Below, one piece after another: positions 16,766-28,034 of a stretch of DNA of 57,345 nucleotides. The translations under genes and the position numbers were made by a program. Below the pieces are notes generated by a model. The model did no database searches. It was given only the letters and a program-made list of their open reading frames with translations, and was not told the DNA's origin. The first letter of the stretch is position 1. Every line of letters begins with the position of its first letter. This DNA is from Streptomyces sp. Ru73 (GTDB lineage: Bacteria > Actinomycetota > Actinomycetes > Streptomycetales > Streptomycetaceae), in the NCBI RefSeq assembly GCF_002920575.1, contig NZ_PQSQ01000049.1:1-57345 (forward strand). Direction: 5' to 3'.

Positions 16766-18371
<1,606 letters not shown>

Positions 18372-18375
<4 letters not shown>

Positions 18376-21189
18376 CCCTGCTCAAGGAACCCGACTTCGG
18401 CACCCCGGAACGCCCCGGGGAGGCAACGGTCTCGGTGGAGGTGGACGGCCTGGCCGTGACGGTGCCGCAGGGCACCTCGGTCCTGCGCGCGGCGGCGCTG
18501 GCCGGCGTCGAGGTACCCAAGCTGTGCGCCACCGACAGCCTCGAACCGTTCGGCTCCTGCCGGCTGTGCGTCGTGGAGATCGACGGCCGCAAGGGCACCC
18601 CCGGCCTCCTGCACCACACCGGTCGCCGAGGGCATGCGCGTACGCACCCAGACGCCCAAGGTTACGAAGCTCCGCCAGGGCGTCATGGAGCTGTACCTCT
18701 CCGACCATCCGCTGGACTGCCTCACCTGCCCGGCCAACGGCGACTGCGAGCTGCAGGACGTGGCGGGCGCCGTCGGGCTGCGCCAGGTCAGGTACGGGTA
18801 CGAGGGCGCGAACCACCTCGCCGCCGAGAAGGACGTGAGCAACCCCTACTTCGACTTCGACCCGTCCAAGTGCATCGTCTGCTCGCGCTGCGTACGGGCC
18901 TGCGGCGAGGTGCAGGGCACCTTCGCGCTGACCATCGAGGGCCGCGGCTTCGACTCCAAGGTCTCGCCGGGCGCCGGGGAGCTGTTCCAGGACTCCGAGT
19001 GCGTGTCGTGCGGCGCGTGCGTGCAGGCGTGCCCGACCTCAACGCTCCAGGAACGGTCGGTCGTCGACCTCGGCATGCCGACCCGTTCGGTGGTCACCAC
19101 CTGCGCGTACTGCGGTGTCGGCTGTTCCTTCAAGGCGGAGCTGCGCGGCGACGAGCTGGTCCGGATGGTGCCGTACAAGGACGGCGGGGCCAACGAGGGC
19201 CACTCCTGCGTGAAGGGCCGGTTCGCCTTCGGCTACGCCACCCACCCCGACCGTGTGCTCAGGCCCATGGTGCGCGAGAAGACCACCGACCCGTGGCGCG
19301 AGGTGGAATGGGACGAGGCCATCGCCACCGTCGCCACCAGGCTGCGGGACATCCAGCAGCGGTACGGCCCCGGCTCGATCGGCGCCATCAGCTCCTCGCG
19401 CTGCACCAACGAAGAGGTCTACGTCCTGCAGAAGATGGTGCGCGCCGCCTTCGGCAACAACAACGTCGACACCTGCGCACGGGTCTGCCACTCCCCCACC
19501 GGCTACGGGCTGAAGCAGACCTTCGGCGAATCCGCCGGCACCCAGGACTTCCGCTCGGTGGCCCAGGCCGACGTGATCATGGTGATCGGGGCCAACCCCA
19601 CCGACGCACACCCCGTGTTCGCCTCCCGGATGAAGCGCCGGCTGCGCGAGGGCGCCGGCCTCATCGTCATCGACCCGCGCCGCATCGACCTGGTGCGCTC
19701 GCCGCACATCGAGGCCGCGCACCACCTCCAGCTCAAGCCCAGCACCAACGTCGCCGTCATCAACGCCCTGGCGCACGTGGTGGTCACCGAGGGGCTGGCC
19801 GACGAGTCCTTCGCCGCTGAACGGTGCGAGGGCTTCGAGGAGTGGGCGGAGTTCGTCTCCCGCCCGGAGAACAGCCCGGAGGCCACCGAGCCGGTCACCG
19901 GTGTGCCCGCCCGAGAGCTGCGGGCCGCGGCCCGGCTGTACGCGCAGGCACCCAACGGGGCCATCTACTACGGCCTCGGAGTCACCGAGCACAGCCAGGG
20001 CTCCACCATGGTCATGGGGATGGCGAACCTGGCGATGGCCTGCGGAAACGTCGGCCGCGAAGGCGTCGGGGTCAACCCGCTGCGCGGCCAGAACAACGTA
20101 CAGGGCTCGTGCGACATGGGTTCCTTCCCGCACGAGTTCAGCGGGTACCGCCATGTCTCCGACGACGCGGTCCGCACCGTCTTCGAAAACCTGTGGGGCC
20201 GCGAGCTCCTCCCGGAACCGGGGCTGCGCATCCCCAACATGTTCGACGCCGCGATCGACGGCGACTTCCGGGGCCTGTTCGTCCAGGGCGAGGACATCGC
20301 CCAGTCCGACCCGAACCTGAACCACGTCACCGCGGCGCTCTCGTCGATGGAACTGGTGGTGGTGCAGGACCTGTTCCTCAACGAGACGGCGAAGTTCGCG
20401 CACGTCCTGCTGCCCGGCGCGTCCTTCCTGGAGAAGGACGGTACCTTCACCAACGCCGAACGCCGGGTCAACCGGGTGCGCGCGGTGATGCCGCCGAAGA
20501 CCGGCAAGCACGAGTGGCAGATCATCTGCGAGATCGCCACCGCCATGGGCTACCCCATGGCGTACGACCACCCGAGCCGGATCATGGCGGAGATCGCGCA
20601 GGTCACACCGACCTTCCGGGGCGTCTCCTACGAGCTGCTGGACAAGCTCGGCAGCGTCCAGTGGCCGTGCAACGAGGAGGCCCCGGAGGGCACGCCGACG
20701 ATGCACGTCGATGCCTTCGTGCGCGGCAAGGGCAGGTTTGTCGTCACCCACTACGTCCCCACGGACGAACGCACCACCGCGCGCTTCCCGCTGGTACTGA
20801 CGACGGGGCGCATCCTCAGCCAGTACAACGTCGGCGCACAGACGCGGCGCACCGGCAACGTGGCGTGGCACGCCGAGGACGTCCTGGAGGTGCACCCGCA
20901 CGACGCCGAGGTGCGCGGCATCGACGACGGCGACATGGTCAGGCTCGCCAGCCGCGTCGGTGAGACGACACTGCGTGCGCGCGTGTCCGACCGGATGCCG
21001 CCCGGTGTCGTGTACACCACCTTCCACCACCCGGTGACCGGTGCCAACGTGGTGACCACCGAGATCTCGGACTGGGCGACCAACTGCCCGGAGTACAAGG
21101 TGACCGCGGTACAGGTCGGGCTCGCCCCCGCCCGCGCGGAAGCCGCCACCGGGGCACACGAGGACCACCGCCCGGCGGTGAGGGACTGA
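18372..21189 (+). pseudogene. Formate dehydrogenase alpha subunit, frameshifted near 18603
   Basis: This is the molybdopterin catalytic subunit, which oxidises formate to CO2. The ATG at 18372 opens a plant-type [2Fe-2S] domain (LCATDSLEPFGSCRLC), but the frame is lost after RKGTP. The remainder is read one base later as an open frame at 18634-21189 (851 codons). Removing one G at 18603-18604 restores PASCTTPVAEGMRVRTQTPK. Downstream come the HPLDCLTCPANGDCELQ cluster site, two 4Fe-4S motifs (CIVCSRCVRAC, CVSCGACVQAC), CAYCGVGC, the molybdenum-ligand cysteine in ARVCHSPTG (Cys, not Sec) and the MoCo C-terminal domain. All other motifs are intact, so the lesion is recent or a sequence error. 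Confidence 0.88.
18603..18604 (+). other. One-base insertion breaking the formate dehydrogenase alpha frame
   Basis: The context is five C then two G where the family sequence needs five C then one G. No X-XXY-YYZ slippery heptamer is aligned with the reading frame, so programmed frameshifting is unlikely. Confidence 0.8.
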
Positions 21190-21425
21190 TGCGTACCACC
21201 GTGCCGCCCGAGAGCCGGATGGCGAACGACATCGCCAAGGCGTTCCGGCATCTGCCGCGGGAACAGGCCGCCGAAGCCGTCGCCGCGCACCTCCGCAGAT
21301 TCTGGGACCCGCGGATGCGCAGCCGGCTGTCACGGTACGTCGCCGAGGGCGCGGCGGGCCTCGCGCCCGAAGTCGTCGCGGCCGTGCGGCTGTTGGGCCC
21401 GCCGGACGCGTCGGGCACCGGCTGA
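21189..21425 (+). CDS. Formate dehydrogenase delta subunit
   Basis: This 78-residue helical protein starts at ATG 21189, overlapping the alpha-subunit stop (TGATG). It matches FdsD-type subunits: RMANDIAKAFRHLPREQAAE, then HLRRFWDPRMRSRL, the family's signature W-DPRM segment. In related formate dehydrogenases the delta subunit is needed for assembly or stability of the molybdenum enzyme. An FdhD-type sulfurtransferase is not in the window and would have to be elsewhere. It closes the plus-strand operon and converges on a membrane protein gene 31 bases away. Confidence 0.9.
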   Translation: MRTTVPPESRMANDIAKAFRHLPREQAAEAVAAHLRRFWDPRMRSRLSRYVAEGAAGLAPEVVAAVRLLGPPDASGTG

Positions 21426-21456
21426 CCCCCGCCGCGCTGGCCCGTCACCGCCCCAC

Positions 21457-23040
21457 TCACGTCGCGGTAGCGGGCGGTTCGTTGGCGGTCGGCTCGGAGG
21501 CGGAGGGAAGCACCGGCTCGTACGCGAGGCCCAACTCCCGCAGGATGCGGACGAGATCGGCCGGCGCCGCCGTCAGGCGGACCGGGGTGCCCGCGTCGTC
21601 CAGGTCGGCGACGTGCCAGCTCCGCCGGACCGCCTCCTCGCCGCCCCGGGCGCGGCGTACGTGCACGACGGTGAGCCGCTCCGCCGGTATCCGCTTCGCC
21701 ATGAACCGGCCGGGGCCGCCGTGCGGTACCACCGCGGGCGGCCCGTCACCGAGGACGACGTGGGTGCCGAAGCCGTGCGGGTTGTAGTCGGTGTGTTCCA
21801 GGAAGCGGGCGGCCAGGAACGTCTCTCCCCGGACGGGCGCCACCCGGTCCGGCCCCGGCTCCCCCGGCGTCCGGATGCGTGTGGCTCCCCACGCCCAGCC
21901 GAGCAGCCCCAGGCTGACCAGCGAACCCACTACCCACCACACGATCGTCGTGCGCGACGAGAACAGGATGGTGGGGTGGAGAAAGCACAACGGCAGCAGC
22001 CAGACGGCCGTGGCGGCCAGCACCCCGGCGAACGGCAGCGCGGACGGGAGTACGTCGTCAGGGGCCAGTCGGCGCCCACGCCGGCGCATCAGCAACAGTG
22101 CTGCCGGGTACGCCGCAGCGAGGGCCAGCCCGGCCGCGATGACGGCGACGTCCCCCGCAGGCGTCATGTGCTCGCGCCAGACGTGCCCCTCCCCGGCGAC
22201 CACCCTGATCCGGCCCCGCCAGAGCGTCACCTCGACGCGGTCGCCGGCCGTGAAGCCCTGGGCGCCCTCGTAGGACACGTCGACTCGCCGCACCGGCCGC
22301 CCGTCGACGAAGTACAGCGAACTGGCCCCCTTGCCCCCTTCCGGCTCGGACCGTGCGATCACGGCCGGCACGGTGGTCAGGCACTCCCCGCGCGCCGCGG
22401 CAGGCGTGTCCGCTGCACAGGGCACGGCCGCCTGCCACGCCCGCTTCTGTGCGTCGGCACGTGGCACGTACCACGCGGCGAGGCCCGCGCCGGCGGCCAG
22501 CAGCACGCACAGGACGACTAGCCACCGCCGCCCGCGCGCGGCGGTGCGGTACGACACGACGGGCAGATGCTTCGTCTCCGGGGTGCCGTAACGCCGGTGC
22601 AGCGCGCGGAGAGCCGCCACCTCCGAGTCGAACGGCGGGTCGTCGTGCCGGGCGGTCTGCGGCAGGGGAAGGCGCAGGTGACGTCCGTTGCGCAGCGCCA
22701 GCTCAACGCGGCGCACGTCGCTGTGGCGCGCACGCTGCACTCGTACGCGTACGTCCGCGAGGTCGCCCCACGGCACGCTGCGGCGGCGCAGCAGCATCCG
22801 GGAGTGCACACCGTACGCGTCGGCGCGCACCCGAGCGGTGGCCCAGCACCCCAACAGCACGGCCACCAGACCCACCGTCGCGCCGAGCGTCCCCCACAGC
22901 ACCCACCACTTGCCCCAACTCCCCGTGGGCAGCAGCACCGTCAGTACACCCCACACCCCCACCGCGGCCCCGGATCCGGCACACCACCGGCCGGCGCGAT
23001 GCATGAGGGGCCGGCAGGTCATCTCAGACGCTTCGGTCAC
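21457..23040 (-). CDS. Multi-pass membrane protein with PH-like domain
   Basis: This protein of about 527 residues (start GTG 23040, AGGA 8 bases upstream; ATG 23022 is the alternative) has two hydrophobic helices near 20-65. A short soluble region follows (GVHSRMLLRRRSVPWGDLADVRVRV) resembling bacterial PH (bPH) domains. Then come a third helix (RRWLVVLCVLLAAGAGLAAW), an extracytoplasmic part with two cysteines, and a C-terminal group of three to four helices before a soluble tail. I know no enzymatic motif here. It converges on the formate dehydrogenase operon and does not appear to belong to it. Confidence 0.8.
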   Translation of the reverse strand: MTEASEMTCRPLMHRAGRWCAGSGAAVGVWGVLTVLLPTGSWGKWWVLWGTLGATVGLVAVLLGCWATARVRADAYGVHSRMLLRRRSVPWGDLADVRVRVQRARHSDVRRVELALRNGRHLRLPLPQTARHDDPPFDSEVAALRALHRRYGTPETKHLPVVSYRTAARGRRWLVVLCVLLAAGAGLAAWYVPRADAQKRAWQAAVPCAADTPAAARGECLTTVPAVIARSEPEGGKGASSLYFVDGRPVRRVDVSYEGAQGFTAGDRVEVTLWRGRIRVVAGEGHVWREHMTPAGDVAVIAAGLALAAAYPAALLLMRRRGRRLAPDDVLPSALPFAGVLAATAVWLLPLCFLHPTILFSSRTTIVWWVVGSLVSLGLLGWAWGATRIRTPGEPGPDRVAPVRGETFLAARFLEHTDYNPHGFGTHVVLGDGPPAVVPHGGPGRFMAKRIPAERLTVVHVRRARGGEEAVRRSWHVADLDDAGTPVRLTAAPADLVRILRELGLAYEPVLPSASEPTANEPPATAT

Positions 23041-23247
23041 ACAGCCGATCCTGACATCGCCCGAAACAGCTGTGCATGTACGGTGTACGGCAATCCTCGC
23101 CCCCGCACATTGCCGAACCATGGAAGAGCGGGCGTCCGGGCGGGTCGGCAAGACGGACCGCTACCCCATCCGGCCGATCAGGGGCGAGAACCACCCAATC
23201 AGATGTGAAACGCTGAATGCGCAGCCCAGCCGTGCATCAATACCCGT

Positions 23248-24036
23248 ATGGCACCGTTCTCCCGGCGCGACGTCCTTCGCTCCGCGAGCGGCGTGGTGGC
23301 CGCCACGGCGTGCTCGACGGCGTGCGGGCACACCGCCGCCCCCTCCTCGTCCAAGCCGCCCGCCGCCACCGGTACGTCCCCGGCGCGGGCCACGCCGGCC
23401 GGCCGGCCCGGTGCGGCCCCGCGGCGTTTCCCGGGCATGCCGCCGCAGCTCGCGCACGGGCCGCGGGACGGGCACGCGGTGGCCCTCACCTTCCACGGGC
23501 AAGGGGATCCGAAGCTCGCCGGCGCGGTGTTGTCGGAGGCCGAGAGGGCGGGGGCCCGGGTCACCGTCCTGGCCGTCGGGACCTGGCTCGACGAGCACCC
23601 CGAGATGGCCCGCCGGGTCCTGGACGGCGGCCATGAGCTGGGCAATCACACCATGCGGCACCGTGCGGTCTGCTCGCTGCCGGCCGCCGACGCGTACGCC
23701 GAGATCACCGAGTGCGCGGCCCGGCTGCGCCGCCTCACCGGAAGCATCGGCAGCTGGTTCCGGCCCTCGCAGGCGCGTACCGCCACCGGCCTCGTCACCC
23801 GCTTGGCCCAGCGCGCCGGTTACCCGCACGTCCTCTCCTACGACGTGGACTCGCACGACTTCACGGACCCGGGACCGGACGCGGTACGCGAGGCCGTCCT
23901 CGACCGGGTACGGGCCGGTTCCGTGGTCAGCCTGCACTTCGGGCACAGCGGCACCCGCGCCGCGCTTCCCTCGATCCTCGACGGCCTGCACCGGCGTGGA
24001 CTGCACGCGGTGCGGGCGACGGAGCTGATGACCTGA
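23248..24036 (+). CDS. Divergent polysaccharide deacetylase-like lipoprotein or Tat substrate
   Basis: This 262-residue exported protein has a twin-arginine N-terminus (SRRDVLRSASGVVAATACSTACG) with possible lipobox cysteines. After a Ser/Pro/Ala linker and the segment RRFPGMPPQL, a NodB-type barrel runs from about 77 to 260. The first motif reads TFHGQG instead of TFDDG, so the catalytic Asp and the metal Asp are not where expected, while the H-x3-H site is kept (GNHTMRH). HVLSYDVDSHDF and VVSLHFGHSG are the later NodB strands. It may be a non-classical hydrolase or a binding protein. The stop overlaps the next ATG (TGATG), coupling it to the beta-propeller lipoprotein. Confidence 0.85.
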   Translation: MAPFSRRDVLRSASGVVAATACSTACGHTAAPSSSKPPAATGTSPARATPAGRPGAAPRRFPGMPPQLAHGPRDGHAVALTFHGQGDPKLAGAVLSEAERAGARVTVLAVGTWLDEHPEMARRVLDGGHELGNHTMRHRAVCSLPAADAYAEITECAARLRRLTGSIGSWFRPSQARTATGLVTRLAQRAGYPHVLSYDVDSHDFTDPGPDAVREAVLDRVRAGSVVSLHFGHSGTRAALPSILDGLHRRGLHAVRATELMT

Positions 24037-25271
24037 TGCCAGCAGTGTTCCGTACCGCCTGCCAGAACGGCCCCCTGCCGCACCGCACAGCACAGCGGCG
24101 GACGGCGGGCCGGCGGCGCCTCGCGGCCGCCGCCGTGCTGGCCGGCGTGCTGCCCGCCGCGGGGTGCGGCGGGCCGGCCCCGCACCACGAGGGCGACGGG
24201 CACAGCCCCTCACCGGGCACCACCCAGGCCGCGGCCGCACGCGCCCTCCCCGGTATGCCGCCGGTGCTGAACCCGCGCGACCTGTACGCCGCCGACCGGC
24301 CGAACAAGCTCTCTCCGGTGGTGAAGGACTTCCCGTCGCTGGTGTACGTGCCCAACACCGAGTCGGACACGGTCAGTGTGATCGACCCCAAGACGTACAA
24401 GGTCACGCACACGATCCCCGTGGGGCGGCAGCCGCAGCACGTGGTGCCGTCCTGGGACCTCAAAACGCTGTGGGTCAACAACGACCTGGGGAACACCCTG
24501 ACCGCCATCGACCCGGCCACCGGGAAGAAGGGCCGCACGGTCGACACGCACGACCCGTACAACCTCTACTTCACTCCCAACGGCAAGTACGCCGTGGTCA
24601 TGGCCTCCAAGGACCGTCAGCTGGTCTTCCGCGACCCGAAGACGATGAAGGTGCGCAAGACCCTCGCCGCCGACTGCGCCGGGGTCAACCACGCGGACTT
24701 CTCGGCGGACGGCCGGTACTTCATCGTCTCGTGCGAGTTCTCCGGTGACCTCCTCAAGGTCGACACGGAACGGATGCGGATCCTCGCCAAGCAGCGGCTG
24801 CCCCGTGACGGCGCGATGCCGCAGGACGTGAAGATCTCCCCGGACGGCCGCACCTGGTACGTGGCGGACATGGCGTCCGACGGTGTGTGGGTACTGAACG
24901 GCGACCGGTTCACCACTCCCAGGCTCCTGCACACCGGCAAGGGGACCCACGGCCTGTACGTGAGCCGGGACTCCCGGACGATGTACATCACCAACCGCGA
25001 GGAGGGCTCCATCTCCCTGCTGGACTTCCGCACCGGCCGGCTCGTCGGCAAGTGGCACATCCGCGGCGGCGGCAGCCCCGACATGGGCGGCATCTCGGCC
25101 GACGGCAAGGTGCTGTGGCTCTCGGGACGTTACGACGCCGAGGTGTACGCCATCGACACACGGAACGGACGGACACTGGCCAAGATCCCCGTCGGCCGCG
25201 GCCCCCACGGCCTCGCCGTCTACCCGCAACCGGGCCGCTATTCCCTCGGCCATACCGGCATCTTCAGGTAA
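24036..25271 (+). CDS. YVTN-type beta-propeller lipoprotein
   Basis: This 411-residue protein has a basic N-terminus, a hydrophobic stretch and a lipobox (LPAAGC, near residue 45), so it is likely lipid-anchored outside the membrane. After a linker carrying ARALPGMPPVLNPRDL, seven-bladed propeller repeats occupy about 100-405: VYVPNTESDTVSVIDPKTYK, HTIPVGRQPQHVV, AMPQDVKISPDGRTWYV, GRGPHGLAVYPQPG. YVTN propellers usually bind proteins or polymers rather than catalyse. It is translationally coupled to the deacetylase-like gene and shares the PGMPP segment with it, so the two probably act together at the cell surface. Confidence 0.9.
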   Translation: MPAVFRTACQNGPLPHRTAQRRTAGRRRLAAAAVLAGVLPAAGCGGPAPHHEGDGHSPSPGTTQAAAARALPGMPPVLNPRDLYAADRPNKLSPVVKDFPSLVYVPNTESDTVSVIDPKTYKVTHTIPVGRQPQHVVPSWDLKTLWVNNDLGNTLTAIDPATGKKGRTVDTHDPYNLYFTPNGKYAVVMASKDRQLVFRDPKTMKVRKTLAADCAGVNHADFSADGRYFIVSCEFSGDLLKVDTERMRILAKQRLPRDGAMPQDVKISPDGRTWYVADMASDGVWVLNGDRFTTPRLLHTGKGTHGLYVSRDSRTMYITNREEGSISLLDFRTGRLVGKWHIRGGGSPDMGGISADGKVLWLSGRYDAEVYAIDTRNGRTLAKIPVGRGPHGLAVYPQPGRYSLGHTGIFR

Positions 25272-25306
25272 CACTTCGCCGTATCCGGCTCACGCGGGGT
25301 GCCCTC

Positions 25307-26287
25307 TCAGGACCGCAACGTCTCCGACGGCGACTCCCCGAAGCGCTGGCGGTAGGCGACCGAGAAGCGGCCCGGGTGGAAGAAGCCCCAGCGGGAGGCG
25401 ACGGTGGTGACGGTCGTGGCGCCGGGGTGGGAGGCCAGGAGTTCCTTGCGTACGCGGTCCAGGCGGACCTCGCGCAGGTAGGCGAGCGGTGTGGTGTCGA
25501 GGTGCCGGCGGAAGCCGTCCTGGAGGGCCCGTACGCCGACGCCGACGTACTCCGCGATCTCGGCGACCGTGAGCGGCTCGGCGGCGTGCCCCTCGATGAC
25601 CTCCATGGCGCGGCGGACCGTGGGCGGTGCGACGCGCGGCTGCTCGCCGAGCAGTGCCGGCGTGTAGTTGCTGGGCTGGGCCATCAGCAGCTGGGTCATG
25701 AGCAGCGACTCGAACTGCTTCATCACGAGCGGCCGGTCGGTCATGCCGCCGGGCCCCTCCGCCTCCCGGCGCATGAGGTCCACGACGTTGAGCCAGGAGC
25801 GGGAGTCCGGTGTGGTGAGGTTCATGCCGAGCGAGAAGAGGATCGGCCGGCGCACCGTGCGGCCGAGCAGGCTGCCCAGGTGCGATTCGAGGGATGCCCG
25901 GTCGAACCACACGATCAGCTGCGGGTTGCCGCCGCCCCAGCGCATGTCCAGTTTTCCGGTCGGCGAGGGGACGGAAGCGAGTTCGGGGGTGGAAATGATC
26001 TCTTCGCGGCCGCAGGTGATTTCCGCGTGCCCGGCGAGCGGGATCTGGACGAGGAAGAAGCTCTCCAGATCGCCCGGTGTGATCCGGACTTCCGTTCCGT
26101 AATCGAGGTAATACAGGCCCGTCCGCTCAAAGGGGGCACCGTGCAGCCGGGCGTCGAGCGTCGCGGCGCGCTGTGTGATGCGCAGCTCGTGCGGGCAGAA
26201 CGCGCGGCCGACCTCGGCTCGCGCCTCCCAAATGTCCGCTGTATGGAACTGCTGGTGGTTTGCCAGGGGGAGTTCGTCAGCGGACAC
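25307..26287 (-). CDS. AraC family transcriptional regulator
   Basis: This 326-residue regulator has an N-terminal AraC-binding-like sensor domain (about 15-200) and a C-terminal double helix-turn-helix (about 215-320): AEPLTVAEIAEYVGVGVRALQDGFRRH, then VASRWGFFHPGRFSVAYRQRFGESP. I chose GTG at 26287 because GGAGG lies 5 bases upstream; the frame also permits ATG at 26362 without a ribosome binding site. It is divergent from the styrene monooxygenase pair and is the obvious candidate for its substrate-responsive activator. Related AraC regulators accompany StyA1/StyA2B genes in other actinobacteria. Confidence 0.9.
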   Translation of the reverse strand: MSADELPLANHQQFHTADIWEARAEVGRAFCPHELRITQRAATLDARLHGAPFERTGLYYLDYGTEVRITPGDLESFFLVQIPLAGHAEITCGREEIISTPELASVPSPTGKLDMRWGGGNPQLIVWFDRASLESHLGSLLGRTVRRPILFSLGMNLTTPDSRSWLNVVDLMRREAEGPGGMTDRPLVMKQFESLLMTQLLMAQPSNYTPALLGEQPRVAPPTVRRAMEVIEGHAAEPLTVAEIAEYVGVGVRALQDGFRRHLDTTPLAYLREVRLDRVRKELLASHPGATTVTTVASRWGFFHPGRFSVAYRQRFGESPSETLRS

Positions 26288-26416
26288 GTGAACCTCCACC
26301 GTTGAGACGCGCGATCGGGACAGCAACCCGCGTGATCCGGATAGCGAAGGTGATCTTGCCATACCAAGGTTGACCCCCGACCGCCGCGGACCCGAGAAGA
26401 AACCAGGGAATCATCG

Positions 26417-26605
26417 ATGCAGGGAGTGCCGGGCCGGACTGCGCTCGTCATGGGCGGAGCCGCGCCCAGCGGACAGCCCGTCACCCGCGTGCTGCGCGCG
26501 CTCCGCGCGTCCGGCGCGGTGAGAGCCGCAACGGCCGTGTCCCCGCACGTCGCGGCGCCCCTGCCCTGGCCGTCCCCGCTCCCCGCGTCGGCCGGGCCCC
26601 ACTAG
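26417..26605 (+). CDS. Possible 62-residue leader peptide or dehydrogenase remnant
   Basis: ATG at 26417 has AGGGAA about 7 bases upstream. The start MQGVPGRTALVMGGAAPSGQ faintly resembles the Rossmann N-terminus of short-chain dehydrogenases, after which it becomes Pro/Ala-rich. It may be a leader ORF ahead of the hairpin, a gene remnant, or chance. Confidence 0.3.
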   Translation: MQGVPGRTALVMGGAAPSGQPVTRVLRALRASGAVRAATAVSPHVAAPLPWPSPLPASAGPH

Positions 26606-26659
26606 CCCGCCGGGTGCCCCGCGACCCATCCCCCGGTCCTCTGGGTCACCCGGCTTCCC

Positions 26660-26697
26660 GCGGCTGCCCGCCGGTCCCCCCTCCGGCGGGCAGCCGC
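26660..26697 (+). terminator. 15-bp hairpin in the styrene monooxygenase leader
   Basis: GCGGCTGCCCGCCGG and CCGGCGGGCAGCCGC pair perfectly around the loop TCCCCCCT. The hairpin ends 41 bases before the ATG at 26739. A T-run is lacking, but the stem is strong enough to act as a terminator, attenuator or mRNA-stabilising structure. It lies after the possible leader ORF, as an attenuator would. Confidence 0.55.
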
Positions 26698-26738
26698 ATT
26701 CCCGCGCCCCCCGTCCCCCGCCCTCGGAGGCCCCCCTC

Positions 26739-27959
26739 ATGCGCAAGATCACCATCGTCGGAGCAGGCCAGGCAGGACTGCAGCTCGGCATCGGCCTGCT
26801 CGACCGCGGTTACGACGTCACGCTCGTGTCCAACCGCACCGGCGACCAGATCCGCGCGGGCCGGGTCATGTCCAGCCAGGCCATGTTCGGCACCGCGCTG
26901 GCCCACGAGCGCAGCCTCGGCCTCGACTTCTGGGGCGACGCCTGCCCGCCCATCGCCGGGCTCGGCGTGAACATCTCCGACGGCCAGGGCGGCCGGGCGC
27001 TCTCCTTCGCCGCCCGCCTGGACGCCACCGCGCGCTCGGTCGACCAGCGCGTCAAAATGCCGCTCTGGATGGGCGAGTTCGCGCGCCGCGGCGGGCGGCT
27101 GGACATCCGCGAGGCCGGCATCGAGGACCTGGAGCGCTACGCCGCCGAGTCCGACCTGGTGATCGTCGCCGCCGGCAAGGGCGAGATCGCCGGGCTGTTC
27201 GAGCGCGACGCCGAGCGTTCCCCGTACGCCGCTCCGCAGCGCGCGCTGGCCCTGGCGTACGTCACCGGCATGGCGCCGCTGCCCGACCGCCCCGGCGTCA
27301 GCTTCAATGTCATCCCCGGTGCGGGCGAGTACTTCACCATGCCCAGCCTCACCACCAGCGGCCCCTGCGACATCATGTTCTTCGAGGGCATCCCGGGCGG
27401 CCCGCTCGACTGCTTCGACGGGCTCACCCCCGACCAGCAGCTGGCGGCGTTCCAGGAGCTGCTGCGGACGTACGTCCCGTGGGAGGCCGAGCGCTGCACC
27501 GACGTCGCGCTCACCGACCAGAACGGCACCCTCACCGGCCGCTTCGCGCCGACCGTGCGCAAGCCCGTCGCCACGCTGCCCTCCGGCGCGCAGGTGCTCG
27601 GCCTCGCCGACGTCGTCGTCCTCAACGACCCGGTCACCGGCCAGGGGTCCAACAACGCCTCGAAGTGCGCGGCGTCCTACCTCGCCACCATCCTGGACCA
27701 CGGCGAGCGCCCGTACGACGCCGCGTTCATGGAGCTGGCCTTCGGCCGCTTCTGGGACAACGCGCGGTCCGCCACCGCCTGGACCAACGCGATGCTGGGC
27801 GCCCCGCCGCAGCACGTCCTGGAGCTCTTCGGCGCGGCGAGCGCCAACCCCCGTGTCGCCGCGCGTTTCGTCAACGGCTTCGACGACCCGCGCGACTTCT
27901 TCCACTGGTTCATGGACCCGGCGGCCGCCAAGGACTACCTGGCCGAGGCCGGCGTCTGA
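26739..27959 (+). CDS. styA1: Styrene/indole monooxygenase oxygenase subunit (StyA1 type)
   Basis: This 406-residue FAD-dependent epoxidase of the two-component group E flavin monooxygenases has the FAD-binding fingerprint GAGQAG (8-13), VMSSQAMFGTAL (about 44-55), SVDQRVKMPLWM, VIVAAGKGEI and the C-terminal flavin motif VVVLNDPVTGQGSNNA. StyA enzymes use reduced FAD and O2 to epoxidise styrene or oxidise indole. There is no separate styB reductase; the reductase is fused to the next gene. The arrangement (StyA1 then StyA2B) matches that described in Rhodococcus opacus 1CP. The natural substrate here is unknown; no styrene oxide isomerase or phenylacetaldehyde dehydrogenase is nearby. Confidence 0.92.
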   Translation: MRKITIVGAGQAGLQLGIGLLDRGYDVTLVSNRTGDQIRAGRVMSSQAMFGTALAHERSLGLDFWGDACPPIAGLGVNISDGQGGRALSFAARLDATARSVDQRVKMPLWMGEFARRGGRLDIREAGIEDLERYAAESDLVIVAAGKGEIAGLFERDAERSPYAAPQRALALAYVTGMAPLPDRPGVSFNVIPGAGEYFTMPSLTTSGPCDIMFFEGIPGGPLDCFDGLTPDQQLAAFQELLRTYVPWEAERCTDVALTDQNGTLTGRFAPTVRKPVATLPSGAQVLGLADVVVLNDPVTGQGSNNASKCAASYLATILDHGERPYDAAFMELAFGRFWDNARSATAWTNAMLGAPPQHVLELFGAASANPRVAARFVNGFDDPRDFFHWFMDPAAAKDYLAEAGV

Positions 27960-28034
27960 GCGCCCCGCCGGCCCGATTGCGCTGACGATGCGTCAGCCGC
28001 GGTACGTACGTCACGAGAGCAGGACAGCAGGACC

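Larger units (their letters stand above)
26288..26738. other. Divergent region between AraC gene and styrene monooxygenase genes
   Basis: These 451 bases should contain both promoters and the AraC binding sites. They include a possible 62-codon ORF at 26417-26605 and a very stable hairpin at 26660-26697. No convincing AraC direct repeat was picked out by eye. Confidence 0.4.

Noticed and set aside
18590..18610. Programmed ribosomal frameshifting in the formate dehydrogenase alpha gene
   Set aside because: The in-frame codons do not form a slippery heptamer, and family members read straight through this region.
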